Origin: UBA7862 sp050872785 | Lineage (GTDB): Bacteria > Bacillota > Clostridia > Christensenellales > UBA1242 | Reading direction: 5' to 3' | NCBI GenBank assembly: GCA_050872785.1 | Contig: JBNMHO010000004.1 | Location: forward strand, 20,939 to 84,938 | DNA: 64,000 bases | Part shown: in pieces, positions 1 through 9,444 of the stretch | How positions within the stretch are numbered: position 1 is the stretch's first letter | Layout: each line of letters begins with the position of its first letter | Program-made: the position numbers and the translations under genes | The notes under the pieces: model-generated | Seen by the model: only the letters and a program-made list of their open reading frames with translations | Database searches by the model: none | Told to the model about the DNA's origin: nothing

Positions 1-1
1 G

Positions 2-2434
2 TATGAATATGGCTGCAATGCAAAAGTCGTTCATGGCAGATATGGGCTTGGCGGAAAGGACTTCACTCCAGCCATGGCAAAAAGTGTTTTTGACAATTTG
101 CAAGGAGAAATGAAAAACGACTTTACAGTGGGAATTATAGACGATGTTTTAAATTCTTCCCTTCCATATGACAAGTCCTTCCACATTGGTGACGACAACT
201 ACTCTTGCAAGTTCTTTGGGCTTGGAAGTGACGGCACAGTTAGTGCAAACAAAAACTCAATCAAAATCATCGGCTCGAACACAGACTTGTTTGCTCAAGG
301 ATATTTTGAATATGACTCCAAAAAATCTGGAAGTGCGACAATTTCTCACTTGCGTTTTGGCAAAAATCATACAAATCAGCCATATCTTGTTACAAATGCA
401 AATTTTGTTGCATGCCACAACATAAGTTTTGTTGGAAAATATGACATGGCAGACGACTTGAAGCAAAATGGAATATTCTTGCTCAATTCCCCATATGGCA
501 CAGAAAACTTGGACAAAATTTTGCCACAAGAATTTTTTGAAACGCTAAAAGCCAAAAATGCAAAACTTTATGTTATAAATGCCAATGACGTGTCGGAAGA
601 AGCGGGACTTGGCAAGCGAATAAATGTTGTTATGCAAGCATGCTTTTTCAAACTTACAGACATCATTCCATACAATGTTGTGGAAAATTTGCTTATTGAC
701 GCTTCTGCAAAAACTTATGCCAAAAAAGGTCAAGCGATTGTTGACGCAAACATTCGTGCAATAAAGAACGCAACGGCGAACTTGAAGGAATATGACTTAT
801 CAAAATATGTCCCGCACAAAGGAGAATTGCCACATGAAAAAGACCTTGACGCATATGACAAGGACTTTATAAAAATAATTGAACACAAGCATGGTGATGA
901 CCTTCCAGTGTCAAAATTTTCGCCACGTGGATATGTGCCAACAAACACTTCCCGCTTTGAAAAGCGAGGCATTTCTATCACAAGCCCAAGGTGGATAAAG
1001 CAAAATTGTATTCAATGCAATATGTGTTCTGCCGTTTGCCCACACAGCGCAATAAGACCAGTTCTTGTGCCAGATGACAAGTTGTCCTCTGTCCCAGAAA
1101 ATTTTGAAACGTTAAAAGCACTTGGCATAAATGGGTGCAATTTTAGAGTTCAAATTGATGTTGCAAACTGCACAGGTTGTGAAAACTGTGTTAAAGTTTG
1201 TCCAGCAAAAAATAAGGCACTTGAAATGGTGTCTAGTGTTGACCTTGAAGAAGCAGAAAGAGAAAATGTGGAATATGCCAGCAAGATTGAAAACCCAAAG
1301 ACCATTTTTAAAACAAATACCCTAAAAGGCAGTCAATTTGAAAAGCCATATTTTGAGTTTTCTGGTGCGTGTGCTGGCTGTGGTGAAACGCCTTACATTA
1401 AACTTGCAAGTCAACTTTTTGGCAAAAGAATGATAATTGCAAACGCAACTGGCTGCAGCAGCATCTACTCGGGCAGTGCTCCAACTTCCCCATTTGCAAA
1501 GAACAATTTGGGACATGGCCCAGCGTGGGCAAGCAGTTTGTTTGAAGACAATGCAGAGTTTGGCTATGGCATGGCATTGGCAAAGAAAAATGCACGAATT
1601 GCCCTAAAAAATGATGTTATAAAATATCTTCCAAGTTGCAAGAATGAAAAACTTGCAAGTCTTTTAAACACTTGGCTAGAAAACATTGATGACGGCGAAA
1701 AAACTTATGAGTTATCAAATGAAATTTTATCCAGTGGGCTTTTAAAAGGCACTCCACTTGAAAAACATAAAAACTCTTTTGTAAAAGAAAGTGTGTGGAT
1801 AATTGGTGGTGACGGCTGGGCATATGACATTGGCTTTGGTGGGCTGGATCAAGTTTTGGCTAGCGGCGAAAATGTTAATATACTGGTTCTTGACACAGAA
1901 GTCTATTCCAACACTGGTGGACAGATGTCTAAAGCAACTCCACTTTCTGCCACGGCAAAATTTGCTGCAAGTGGAAAGAGAACTCCAAAGAAAGACCTTG
2001 GCATGATAGCCATGACTTACAAGAATGTTTATGTTGCACAAATAGGTCTGGGCGCAAACATGAATCAAGCGGTGCAAGCAATGGCCGAAGCGGAAAGTTA
2101 CAATGGCCCAAGTTTGATAATTGCCTATGCCCCATGCATAAATCATGGAATAAATATGTCGGGCGCACAAGATGAGATTAAAAGAGCGGTTGCAAGTGGA
2201 TACTGGAATTTGTTTAGATATGACCCAAGGCTTTTGCATGACGGCAAAAACCCATTCCGCCTTGACTCACCTGCTCCAAGCATGAACTATGAAGACTTTT
2301 TAAAAGGCGAAGCAAGATACACTGCACTTGAAAGGCTTTCCCCACAACTTGCAGAAAAACTATTTGAAGAAAGCAAAAAATGTGCAATGGAAAGATATGA
2401 AATGTATAAACGCCTTGCCTCTCAAACTGAATAA
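2..2434 (+). CDS. nifJ: Pyruvate:ferredoxin (flavodoxin) oxidoreductase, 3' part
   Basis: Oxidises pyruvate with CoA to acetyl-CoA and CO2 while reducing ferredoxin; cytoplasmic, central to anaerobic fermentation. The reading frame is open through base 2, so the gene starts left of the window; the first internal ATG (base 74) is not the start. The visible part begins with the family sequence GRYGLGGKDFTPAM. Two ferredoxin-like 4Fe-4S motifs follow (CIQCNMCSAVCP and CTGCENCVKVCP), then the CAGCGE cysteines, and the thiamine-diphosphate motif GGDGWAYDIGFGGLD with NTGGQMSKATP. This is the single-chain homodimeric type with the C-terminal TPP domain intact. It stands alone on the plus strand, convergent with the V-ATPase/protease operon. 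Identification is secure; the N-terminal third is not visible. Confidence 0.96.
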   Translation, partial: YEYGCNAKVVHGRYGLGGKDFTPAMAKSVFDNLQGEMKNDFTVGIIDDVLNSSLPYDKSFHIGDDNYSCKFFGLGSDGTVSANKNSIKIIGSNTDLFAQGYFEYDSKKSGSATISHLRFGKNHTNQPYLVTNANFVACHNISFVGKYDMADDLKQNGIFLLNSPYGTENLDKILPQEFFETLKAKNAKLYVINANDVSEEAGLGKRINVVMQACFFKLTDIIPYNVVENLLIDASAKTYAKKGQAIVDANIRAIKNATANLKEYDLSKYVPHKGELPHEKDLDAYDKDFIKIIEHKHGDDLPVSKFSPRGYVPTNTSRFEKRGISITSPRWIKQNCIQCNMCSAVCPHSAIRPVLVPDDKLSSVPENFETLKALGINGCNFRVQIDVANCTGCENCVKVCPAKNKALEMVSSVDLEEAERENVEYASKIENPKTIFKTNTLKGSQFEKPYFEFSGACAGCGETPYIKLASQLFGKRMIIANATGCSSIYSGSAPTSPFAKNNLGHGPAWASSLFEDNAEFGYGMALAKKNARIALKNDVIKYLPSCKNEKLASLLNTWLENIDDGEKTYELSNEILSSGLLKGTPLEKHKNSFVKESVWIIGGDGWAYDIGFGGLDQVLASGENVNILVLDTEVYSNTGGQMSKATPLSATAKFAASGKRTPKKDLGMIAMTYKNVYVAQIGLGANMNQAVQAMAEAESYNGPSLIIAYAPCINHGINMSGAQDEIKRAVASGYWNLFRYDPRLLHDGKNPFRLDSPAPSMNYEDFLKGEARYTALERLSPQLAEKLFEESKKCAMERYEMYKRLASQTE

Positions 2435-2442
2435 GATTATAG

Positions 2443-2477
2443 AAAAAGAGATACTGTAAAAAGTATCCCTTTTTTTT
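2443..2477. terminator. Bidirectional rho-independent terminator
   Basis: A stem of 13 positions with one mismatch (GATACT core pairing with AGTATC) is flanked by an A-run on one side and a T-run on the other. It can end both the oxidoreductase transcript (+) and the converging protease transcript (-), whose stop codon overlaps the T-run. Confidence 0.85.
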
Positions 2478-5400
2478 ATTTGTTATAACTCCACCAATTA
2501 AATCTGTGTCTTTTCTTTCTTATGAGAACCCCTACAACAGCACCTATTATTGATAGCCCCGCCACGACACCAATAATGATGTATAAAATCTTGCGATTGC
2601 TAACAATTTTCACATTTATTGTTGTGTCTTCTGTTATGTCGTCAAGCGGCACGTCAAACTCAAAGTATTCCATAAATTTAAGTTCATAAATCTCTTTTAA
2701 CTTGTCTGTGGAGCAAATTGTGCCATAGGTCACATCTTCTGTGACTGTTTGACCGTCTTCAAATTTGAATGTAACTTTGTAAACATCTGGCGTGTAAACT
2801 GCGTGGATAGTTTTATCGTTTCTGATGTTTTGAATAACTGGCTCGTCCCAAACAGCGGGAGTTTGGGTGTAGTGTTCTTTTTCTGGGACTTCTGGAATCA
2901 TTTCTTCTGGCAAATCAAGTCCGTGTTGAAGTTCCATTGTTGTGAAAAGTTTGTTGCCTACAAAATACTTTATTTTATAAACATTGATACTAACGTTTTC
3001 AACTTCCACTTCAAAACTATCTCTGACAAAAACTGAATATTGAAGATTTGTCACTGGGTCGTCACCTGGGTTCAGCCCAATGTAATTATACGAATCCACT
3101 GAGTAATACACTTGTTCTCTTTCGCCGTCTGCCCATATGAGATAAACTTTTATGTCAAATCTTGCCTTGCTGTATCCACTTTGAAGGTCAACATAAAAAA
3201 TTCTGTTTGTGCCATATTCCACATTGCCAGTGCCACGGACTTTAAACTTTTCGCTCACTTGTGATGATGATATTGTGCAGTTTTCGCCTCTCCATTTTGC
3301 ATAAAGAGTGATGTCTTCTGCCGTGCCTTGTTCAATTTTCTCAAGTGCAGTTCCGCTGAAAGATGAATTGTTATACCACCCCTTGAATTCATATCTGTTT
3401 TTGGTTGGGACTGGAAGATAAAATGTTCCTGTTGTAACGTCAAATGTTGTTCTATATTCTACTGGCATTTCACCGCTTGCAGAGTTATAGGTTATGGTAT
3501 AAGTGATAAGTCTGTATCCGCCAACAAGTGTTACGTCACTTGTAACTTCATAAGTTGAAATATCCACAGTTTCGCTGCCAACTTGCCAACCAACAAAAAC
3601 ATATCCCGCAACATTTGTGTTAATTTTTGGCGAGTTAAGTTTTTCAAACTGCATAACTTGCTGGGTTTCTATTTGATTTAGATATTTAAATGTAACTATG
3701 CAAAGTCTGTATGCGATTGTGTATATGCCGTCTGTTGCAGTAACGATATAATTTGGGTTTTTGGAACGAGCGGATATTGTATAACCTGTGCTGTTTTTGC
3801 GAGTGGTGTTTGAAATTGGCTTGCCGTTTGCATCATTGCAAATAAATTCAATAACACTTTTTACATTGTCACTTGAAGCAAAATTATCCTCTGTGCCGTC
3901 CAAAAATTCATACTTAAAATTCAAGTCCAACTCGCCATAATAGGCTGTCATATCAAGAAGTTTTATCTTAATAATTGCTTCAAAAATTATAAACGAGCCG
4001 TCTATGTCTTCTGAGATGACATAGTTTTTTGTCCATTCGTCTGCCAAGATGACGGAACCTATTGTGTATTTGTAAAGTCCCACTTCCTCGCCAGTTTTCC
4101 TTGACAATCTGCCAAGATATGTCACCTCGTCTCCTTCAACAATGTTGCTTAAAACAAATGGGAACTCTGGGTCTGTTTTTCCATAATTTTTGCTTATATT
4201 TTTCGTTGGAACAATCTTCAGTTCCCTTTTTTGAATTTGGAACTTTACATCGCCACTTAGTTCAATTTGATAGTCGTCTTTCCTCAAAGTATCTGAATCT
4301 GCAAGTTGCAAAGTGCTAAGCAAAATATCATAAGTTCCGACATCAGAGCCGTCTGCCTTTGCAAGTTTTCCTTCAAAATTTGGAGTTTCGCCCGCAAGAT
4401 TACCCGAGTAGGTAAAGTCTATTGTATAATCTTTGTCACCATAAGACATGACTTGTCTGCTTTTTGGAGTTATATATAATTTTGCTGGCAAAATTTCGAT
4501 ATAAACTGTCGCAAAGGAGTCGTCATAATCTTTCATTGAAAATTTGAGAGTTAGGGTTGTTTTGCCGACATGAGTTCTGCCGATTGGCTCAAGAGAACTT
4601 TCCTCTTCCACAAAACTTTCCCCAAGACAATATCTTACGCTCATGCTCTCGCCTGCAAAGATGTCAACAAAATGTTCCGTTGCGTCATATGTTGTTGTTT
4701 TGCTTGAAACATATGAATAGGCGTCAAGCGTTCCATTTGTTATGTAAAAATATGCTTCTTCAAGTTTAAAAGCGTAATTATTTGCAAGAAATTTCCCGTC
4801 TGTTCCGTTTTCAAATGCAAATGTTCCTTTCAAGATTTTGTAATGCCCAACACTTTCCCCAACTTCCCTTGATAGAACACCTGTGTATTTAGCTTCTTCG
4901 CCTGAGAGGACATTTTCAAGCGTAAATGAAAATTCTGGGTCGTCTTCGCCTACAGATTTCGAAAATTGCTTGTCAAATCTCAATGTGACAATTCTTTTGT
5001 TTATTCTTAGGATAGAGCCTGCGGTTATCTTGAAAGTGTAATTGTTTGCATAAAATCCCGTGGCTTGATTGTCTATAAGTTTTGACTCGGAAGTTAAGGA
5101 ATAGCGATAATTCCCTACATTTTCATTTTCTGGGCGTTCAAAGTAAAATTCACCTTTTGGAACTTCGCCATTCACCGCACCAGTAATTTTATAAGTCAAT
5201 TCTGGGTCGCTTTCGCCATAATATTTGCGATTTGTTCCCACACTTACACTTAAAGTTTTTGGCTCAATAGTGAACATCTTTGTTTCGTCAAAAACAAGGG
5301 TGTAGTTGGAAGGGTTGAAGTTTCCTCTCTTTGCAAGTTTAAAGTCACCCATTGTTATTGCATACTTTCCGACATTTGTCCCCGGCTGCCTTTGAAGTCT

Positions 5401-7416
5401 GCCTGTGTAATACAAATCTTCCCCGTCAATTAGCCCACTTGACGCAAATGTTAATGTTTGATTGTCCGCATCGCCATAGGTTATTGTTCTTTCAGTTGGC
5501 GTTATTGTCAAAGTTTTTGGGTTTATTTGCACATGGCAAATCATGGTTTTTGACTCATAGAAATCAGCGGAAACTTTTATTACAACTGTGTATGGAATGG
5601 CGACTCTATTGCCATTTGAGTCCAGCCCCCATTTGACGTCAACTAAGTTTATATCACTCACAAATTCCCCGCCGTCAACACTATACATAATTTTTGCACC
5701 TGTTGGATTTTGAACGGAAACTGTTGGGTTGTGAGCCTTGCCGTCATATTCAGCGATTATATTTTTCTCATCAACAGAAAAATCTATTTCACCTTTAATC
5801 TTGCTTTCAACTACCATAGGAAGAACTGAAACATACTCTTGTATAGTTGTGCCGCCAAGTTTATATTCACCCCAGCCGCTTGTTCCATTGCCGTTTTTTG
5901 TGGTATAAGTTGGGTAAGATATATTTTGTGAGTTGTTGCCAGCATACACACTAGCACCTATTTCCACTTGCATAAAAACTGCAAAATAGTCACCAGTCAA
6001 TTCAATTTCGTCAGCGAGGTCGATGTAATAAAAGCCCGTTTGCTGCGAAACAAATTGATACTCACTGTCCTCTGACACATTGTGATTTCTGACCTTTATG
6101 CTTTGTGGAAATTTACTTGCCAAGGTTGTTGATAGTGAGTTCAAGTCGCTTTTTGATATTCCACTTGCGATGTAGATATTAAAGTTGCTGGCTGGGTTGT
6201 TTGACCTGTAATAGACAAGTTGTTTATCTTTATTATATTCGCTCGTAATTGTGCTGACTGCTGGCACTTTTATCCTTGAAATATATTGATTTTGATAAAC
6301 TTCTCTTTCAAAGACATTGGCAAAGACTGTTTTTGTTTGCGTTTGAATATAACTTATTGCATAATTCGTGCCAGAAAATACACAGAACTGATTTTTATTG
6401 ACCGCTCCTTCAACGTCCATTTTATCATAGACGATTATGTCTTCTTCGTTTTCCATTTTGCCAACACGGACAAAACCACAAACATTGTTTTCAATAGTCT
6501 TGTCGTTATACATAACATAAAAGAAGCCGCCACATCCAAAACTTGTTCCATAGGAGTTTTGGCAAATATATGCACCAACATTGCCTTGACTATCCTCAAT
6601 AGTGTCGTCCCAGCCGACTATTGTAATTAAGTGATTGGTTGAAGATTTGTCAGTGTTGCAATATGTATTTTTAACATTATCAAAATATGACGCTTGATTC
6701 ATATAAATTGAGCCAGTGACTGCGCCATAGGTCGTTATATGTTTTTTGATGGAATTTCTAAGGTCAAGGACATTTTGCTTTGCTGTTTTCTCGTCAACAT
6801 TGTCGGCATTGTCGTTGAACATAAGTGCAGTTCTTGAAGGAAAATTTATACATTCTTTGGCTTCATATGGAAAATAAATTCTCTCATTGGACGCAATTTG
6901 ACTAGCGTAGTAATTTGTGAGGGTTGAACTACTTGACCAATTTTTCTCATTGTTACTTGTTTCCCAATCTTGTTCCTTAGCAGCACCTTTCCCACGTGTT
7001 AGATATTCATATGCAAACTCAAATGCTCCACCGCCCATATTTGCCCCTGAACGGGCTTCAACACAGATGTAATATGCGACATCAGCTTCGGAAAAGTTTA
7101 GTTCAAGATTTCTGTCCACAACATTTGTCATTCTTAAAGTTGTTTCAAAGGCGGTCAGCGTTCCAAATACCCAGCATATTCCCGCCCCACGTTGATTGCC
7201 CACTCTGTATGGCAGATGTTCGCTTTGCGTGACGTCAATGCCTTCAATGTCAAACAAAGAATAAGACACTGGCAAACTGTCAGCCTCTTGAACTACAACT
7301 TGATTTTGAGCATAAGTTTCTTTGTTACTTGTAAGTGTAACACCACACAGCAAACAAGAAATGGACAACATGACGCCCAAAATTGTGTATAACAATCTGT
7401 GTTTGTTCTTTTGCAT
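2476..7416 (-). CDS. Large surface-anchored papain-like (C1) cysteine protease with MBG-type repeats
   Basis: A 1646-residue exported protein. Residues 1-37 form a signal peptide. A C1-family peptidase domain spans about 65-310, with Q75 and C81 (GNQRGAGICWVF), H262 (NHLITIVGWD) and N287 (CQNSYGTSFGCGGFF), so the catalytic set is complete. From about 600 to 1200 come five to six MBG-like beta repeats, each opening with a pattern such as TITYGDADNQ, KYYGESDPEL or KNYGKTDPEF. InlB/Flg_new-type B-repeats (GYVFVGWQ, YEFKGWYNN, ITLYAKW) follow. The C-terminus is one membrane helix followed by basic RKKRHR, giving anchoring without LPXTG. The start has a GAGG site. It begins 19 bp after ntpD with no terminator between, so it is probably co-transcribed with the V-ATPase. 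The substrate is unknown. Confidence 0.85.
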   Translation of the reverse strand: MQKNKHRLLYTILGVMLSISCLLCGVTLTSNKETYAQNQVVVQEADSLPVSYSLFDIEGIDVTQSEHLPYRVGNQRGAGICWVFGTLTAFETTLRMTNVVDRNLELNFSEADVAYYICVEARSGANMGGGAFEFAYEYLTRGKGAAKEQDWETSNNEKNWSSSSTLTNYYASQIASNERIYFPYEAKECINFPSRTALMFNDNADNVDEKTAKQNVLDLRNSIKKHITTYGAVTGSIYMNQASYFDNVKNTYCNTDKSSTNHLITIVGWDDTIEDSQGNVGAYICQNSYGTSFGCGGFFYVMYNDKTIENNVCGFVRVGKMENEEDIIVYDKMDVEGAVNKNQFCVFSGTNYAISYIQTQTKTVFANVFEREVYQNQYISRIKVPAVSTITSEYNKDKQLVYYRSNNPASNFNIYIASGISKSDLNSLSTTLASKFPQSIKVRNHNVSEDSEYQFVSQQTGFYYIDLADEIELTGDYFAVFMQVEIGASVYAGNNSQNISYPTYTTKNGNGTSGWGEYKLGGTTIQEYVSVLPMVVESKIKGEIDFSVDEKNIIAEYDGKAHNPTVSVQNPTGAKIMYSVDGGEFVSDINLVDVKWGLDSNGNRVAIPYTVVIKVSADFYESKTMICHVQINPKTLTITPTERTITYGDADNQTLTFASSGLIDGEDLYYTGRLQRQPGTNVGKYAITMGDFKLAKRGNFNPSNYTLVFDETKMFTIEPKTLSVSVGTNRKYYGESDPELTYKITGAVNGEVPKGEFYFERPENENVGNYRYSLTSESKLIDNQATGFYANNYTFKITAGSILRINKRIVTLRFDKQFSKSVGEDDPEFSFTLENVLSGEEAKYTGVLSREVGESVGHYKILKGTFAFENGTDGKFLANNYAFKLEEAYFYITNGTLDAYSYVSSKTTTYDATEHFVDIFAGESMSVRYCLGESFVEEESSLEPIGRTHVGKTTLTLKFSMKDYDDSFATVYIEILPAKLYITPKSRQVMSYGDKDYTIDFTYSGNLAGETPNFEGKLAKADGSDVGTYDILLSTLQLADSDTLRKDDYQIELSGDVKFQIQKRELKIVPTKNISKNYGKTDPEFPFVLSNIVEGDEVTYLGRLSRKTGEEVGLYKYTIGSVILADEWTKNYVISEDIDGSFIIFEAIIKIKLLDMTAYYGELDLNFKYEFLDGTEDNFASSDNVKSVIEFICNDANGKPISNTTRKNSTGYTISARSKNPNYIVTATDGIYTIAYRLCIVTFKYLNQIETQQVMQFEKLNSPKINTNVAGYVFVGWQVGSETVDISTYEVTSDVTLVGGYRLITYTITYNSASGEMPVEYRTTFDVTTGTFYLPVPTKNRYEFKGWYNNSSFSGTALEKIEQGTAEDITLYAKWRGENCTISSSQVSEKFKVRGTGNVEYGTNRIFYVDLQSGYSKARFDIKVYLIWADGEREQVYYSVDSYNYIGLNPGDDPVTNLQYSVFVRDSFEVEVENVSINVYKIKYFVGNKLFTTMELQHGLDLPEEMIPEVPEKEHYTQTPAVWDEPVIQNIRNDKTIHAVYTPDVYKVTFKFEDGQTVTEDVTYGTICSTDKLKEIYELKFMEYFEFDVPLDDITEDTTINVKIVSNRKILYIIIGVVAGLSIIGAVVGVLIRKKRHRFNWWSYNK

Positions 7417-7435
7417 AATTTTCCTCTTTTAAATT

Positions 7436-8056
7436 TTATTTTATCATCGACTTAACTTTAAGCAATCTAATTTTGCTTGTTCTTTCTTGTTCGTCAATTT
7501 TCATTGATATATATTTTATCGTTTCCTCAAGTTGTGGAATCATAACAAACTCAAGGGCGTTTACTCGTCTTTTCGTGTGTTCAATTTCAAAACTCAAAAT
7601 TTGACACGTTTTTTCAACCTCCGCAAGTCGCAATAGGTCTGGCATAACTTCATAAAGCATTTGTGTTGGTTTGTCAAAAAGCGAATTGCTACCCACCATT
7701 GAATATGGGCTTGACACGTCAGACTTTGACGCAACAGAAATATTTGGAACAGATATATTCATAAGCGAACGAGTCCCATAATCTGCCGAAAAATTTTTAA
7801 CTGGCAGCATAAAATGCTCCATTGTTTCTGCATTTGAAAGATATGATTTTGCAAAGCAAAAGTTTGAAAATATAAGTCTTAGTTTGCCCTCAATTTGTTT
7901 TCTTAAAGAGTAGTTTTGTTTGACAAGCAAAGTGTATTTTTTAATCAATTCATCACACTTATCTTTCAGCATTTTATGCCCACGCTTTGCCACAACAAGC
8001 CTAGATTTAAGCGTTTTGAGTTGTATTCGAGTTGGGTTGACATTCATTCTTGCCAT
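7436..8056 (-). CDS. ntpD: V-type ATPase subunit D (central stalk)
   Basis: Rotor shaft of the V-type ATPase, linking catalytic A3B3 rotation to the membrane ring. The N-terminus NPTRIQLKTLKSRLVVAKRGHK is the family signature (central part NPTRIQLKTLKSRL). The 206-residue length is normal, and both ends are long helices expected to form the coiled-coil shaft. It lies 20 bp downstream of ntpB and is the last ATPase gene of the operon. Confidence 0.95.
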   Translation of the reverse strand: MARMNVNPTRIQLKTLKSRLVVAKRGHKMLKDKCDELIKKYTLLVKQNYSLRKQIEGKLRLIFSNFCFAKSYLSNAETMEHFMLPVKNFSADYGTRSLMNISVPNISVASKSDVSSPYSMVGSNSLFDKPTQMLYEVMPDLLRLAEVEKTCQILSFEIEHTKRRVNALEFVMIPQLEETIKYISMKIDEQERTSKIRLLKVKSMIK

Positions 8057-8076
8057 TCAAAACATTCTCCTTTTAA

Positions 8077-9444
8077 TTAGTTTTTTGAAAGGTATTTTTT
8101 GATATGCTCTGGTTTAATTCGTTTTAATTCTTCTTCTGGCAAAATTTTAAGCAATTTCCAGCCTAAATTAAGTGTTTGTTCAATCGTTCTATTTTCGTCA
8201 CTGTGTTGTGACACAAACTCTTTTTCAAACTGGGTTGCAAACTGTGCATAAATTTTGTCCGTTTCGCTCAAAGCACCTTCGCCAAGGACTGTTGCAAGTT
8301 CTTTTGCTTCTTTTCCCTTTGCATAACTTGAAAACAGTTGGTTTGCAAGGTCGCTATGATCCTCACGAGTTTTGCCCGCTCCGATGCCTTTGTCTTTCAG
8401 TCTTGAGAGGCTTGGAAGCACATCAATAGGTGGCATAATTCCCTTGTTTTGAAGTTCACGAGAAAGAATTATTTGCCCTTCTGTTATATATCCCGTTAGG
8501 TCTGGAATAGGGTGAGTTTTGTCGTCTTCGGGCATTGTTAAAATTGGAATTTGAGTTATTGACCCCTTTTTATCCTTTATTCTGCCCGCTCTCTCAAAAA
8601 GCGAAGCAAAGTCAGAATACATATATCCAGGATATCCCCGTCTTCCTGGAACTTCCTTTTTGGCGGAAGCAAGTTCTCGCAAGGCTTCAGCGTAGTTTGT
8701 CATGTCTGTTAAAATGCAAAGCACATGCATGCCAAGGTCAAAGGCAAGATATTCTGCACAACTGAGTGCCATTCGTGGCGTTGCAATTCGCTCTATGGCG
8801 GGCTCGTTGGCATAGTTTACAAACATAACAGTTCTTTCAATGGCTCCGCTGTCGCAAAAACTCTTTTTAAAAAATTCAGATTCTTCATATGTTATGCCCA
8901 TTGCACAAAATACAACGGCAAATTTGTCTTGTTTGCCAAGGACTTTTGCTTGACTGGCGATTTGCGCCGACAGACTTGCGTGGCTCAGCCCACTCATTGA
9001 AAACACTGGCAACTTTTGCCCACGGACAAGGGTGTTAAGCCCGTCTATTGCTGAAATGCCCGTTTGGATAAACTCATTTGGATAATCTCTTGCTGTTGGG
9101 TTTATTGGCTCACCATTTATGTCAATTTGCTTTTGTGGGATAATTTCTGCCCCGCCATCACGAGGTCTGCCCAAGCCGTCAAAAATACGTCCTAGCATGT
9201 CTTCAGAAACATTAAGCCTAAGTCCATGACCCAAAAATCTCACTTTACTTTTGGAAATGGAAAGCCCTTGTGAACTTTCAAACAACTGCACTACAGCCTT
9301 GTCATTTTCCACTTGAAGAACTTTTCCTAGTCTTGTGCTGTCATTTGATACAATTTCCACCAGTTCATCATATTTTGCCCCTTCAACGCCGTCAACAAGC
9401 ATAAGAGGTCCCACAATTTCTTTTATGGTCTTATATTCTTTCAT
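8077..9444 (-). CDS. ntpB: V-type ATPase subunit B
   Basis: Non-catalytic nucleotide-binding-fold subunit alternating with A in the A3B3 head. It opens with YKTIKEIVGPLMLVDGVEGA and carries the family blocks GRIFDGLGRPRDGG, FIQTGISAIDGLNTLVRGQK and GRRGYPGYMYSDFA. The classical P-loop is replaced by FSMSGLSHASLSAQ, as expected for a B subunit. Length is 455 residues. Its ATG overlaps the ntpA stop by four bases, which suggests translational coupling. Confidence 0.96.
   Translation of the reverse strand: MKEYKTIKEIVGPLMLVDGVEGAKYDELVEIVSNDSTRLGKVLQVENDKAVVQLFESSQGLSISKSKVRFLGHGLRLNVSEDMLGRIFDGLGRPRDGGAEIIPQKQIDINGEPINPTARDYPNEFIQTGISAIDGLNTLVRGQKLPVFSMSGLSHASLSAQIASQAKVLGKQDKFAVVFCAMGITYEESEFFKKSFCDSGAIERTVMFVNYANEPAIERIATPRMALSCAEYLAFDLGMHVLCILTDMTNYAEALRELASAKKEVPGRRGYPGYMYSDFASLFERAGRIKDKKGSITQIPILTMPEDDKTHPIPDLTGYITEGQIILSRELQNKGIMPPIDVLPSLSRLKDKGIGAGKTREDHSDLANQLFSSYAKGKEAKELATVLGEGALSETDKIYAQFATQFEKEFVSQHSDENRTIEQTLNLGWKLLKILPEEELKRIKPEHIKKYLSKN

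Noticed and set aside
1742..2239. Minus-strand frame of 165 codons inside the pyruvate oxidoreductase gene
   Set aside because: It lies wholly antisense to the conserved TPP domain and shows no protein-like features of its own.
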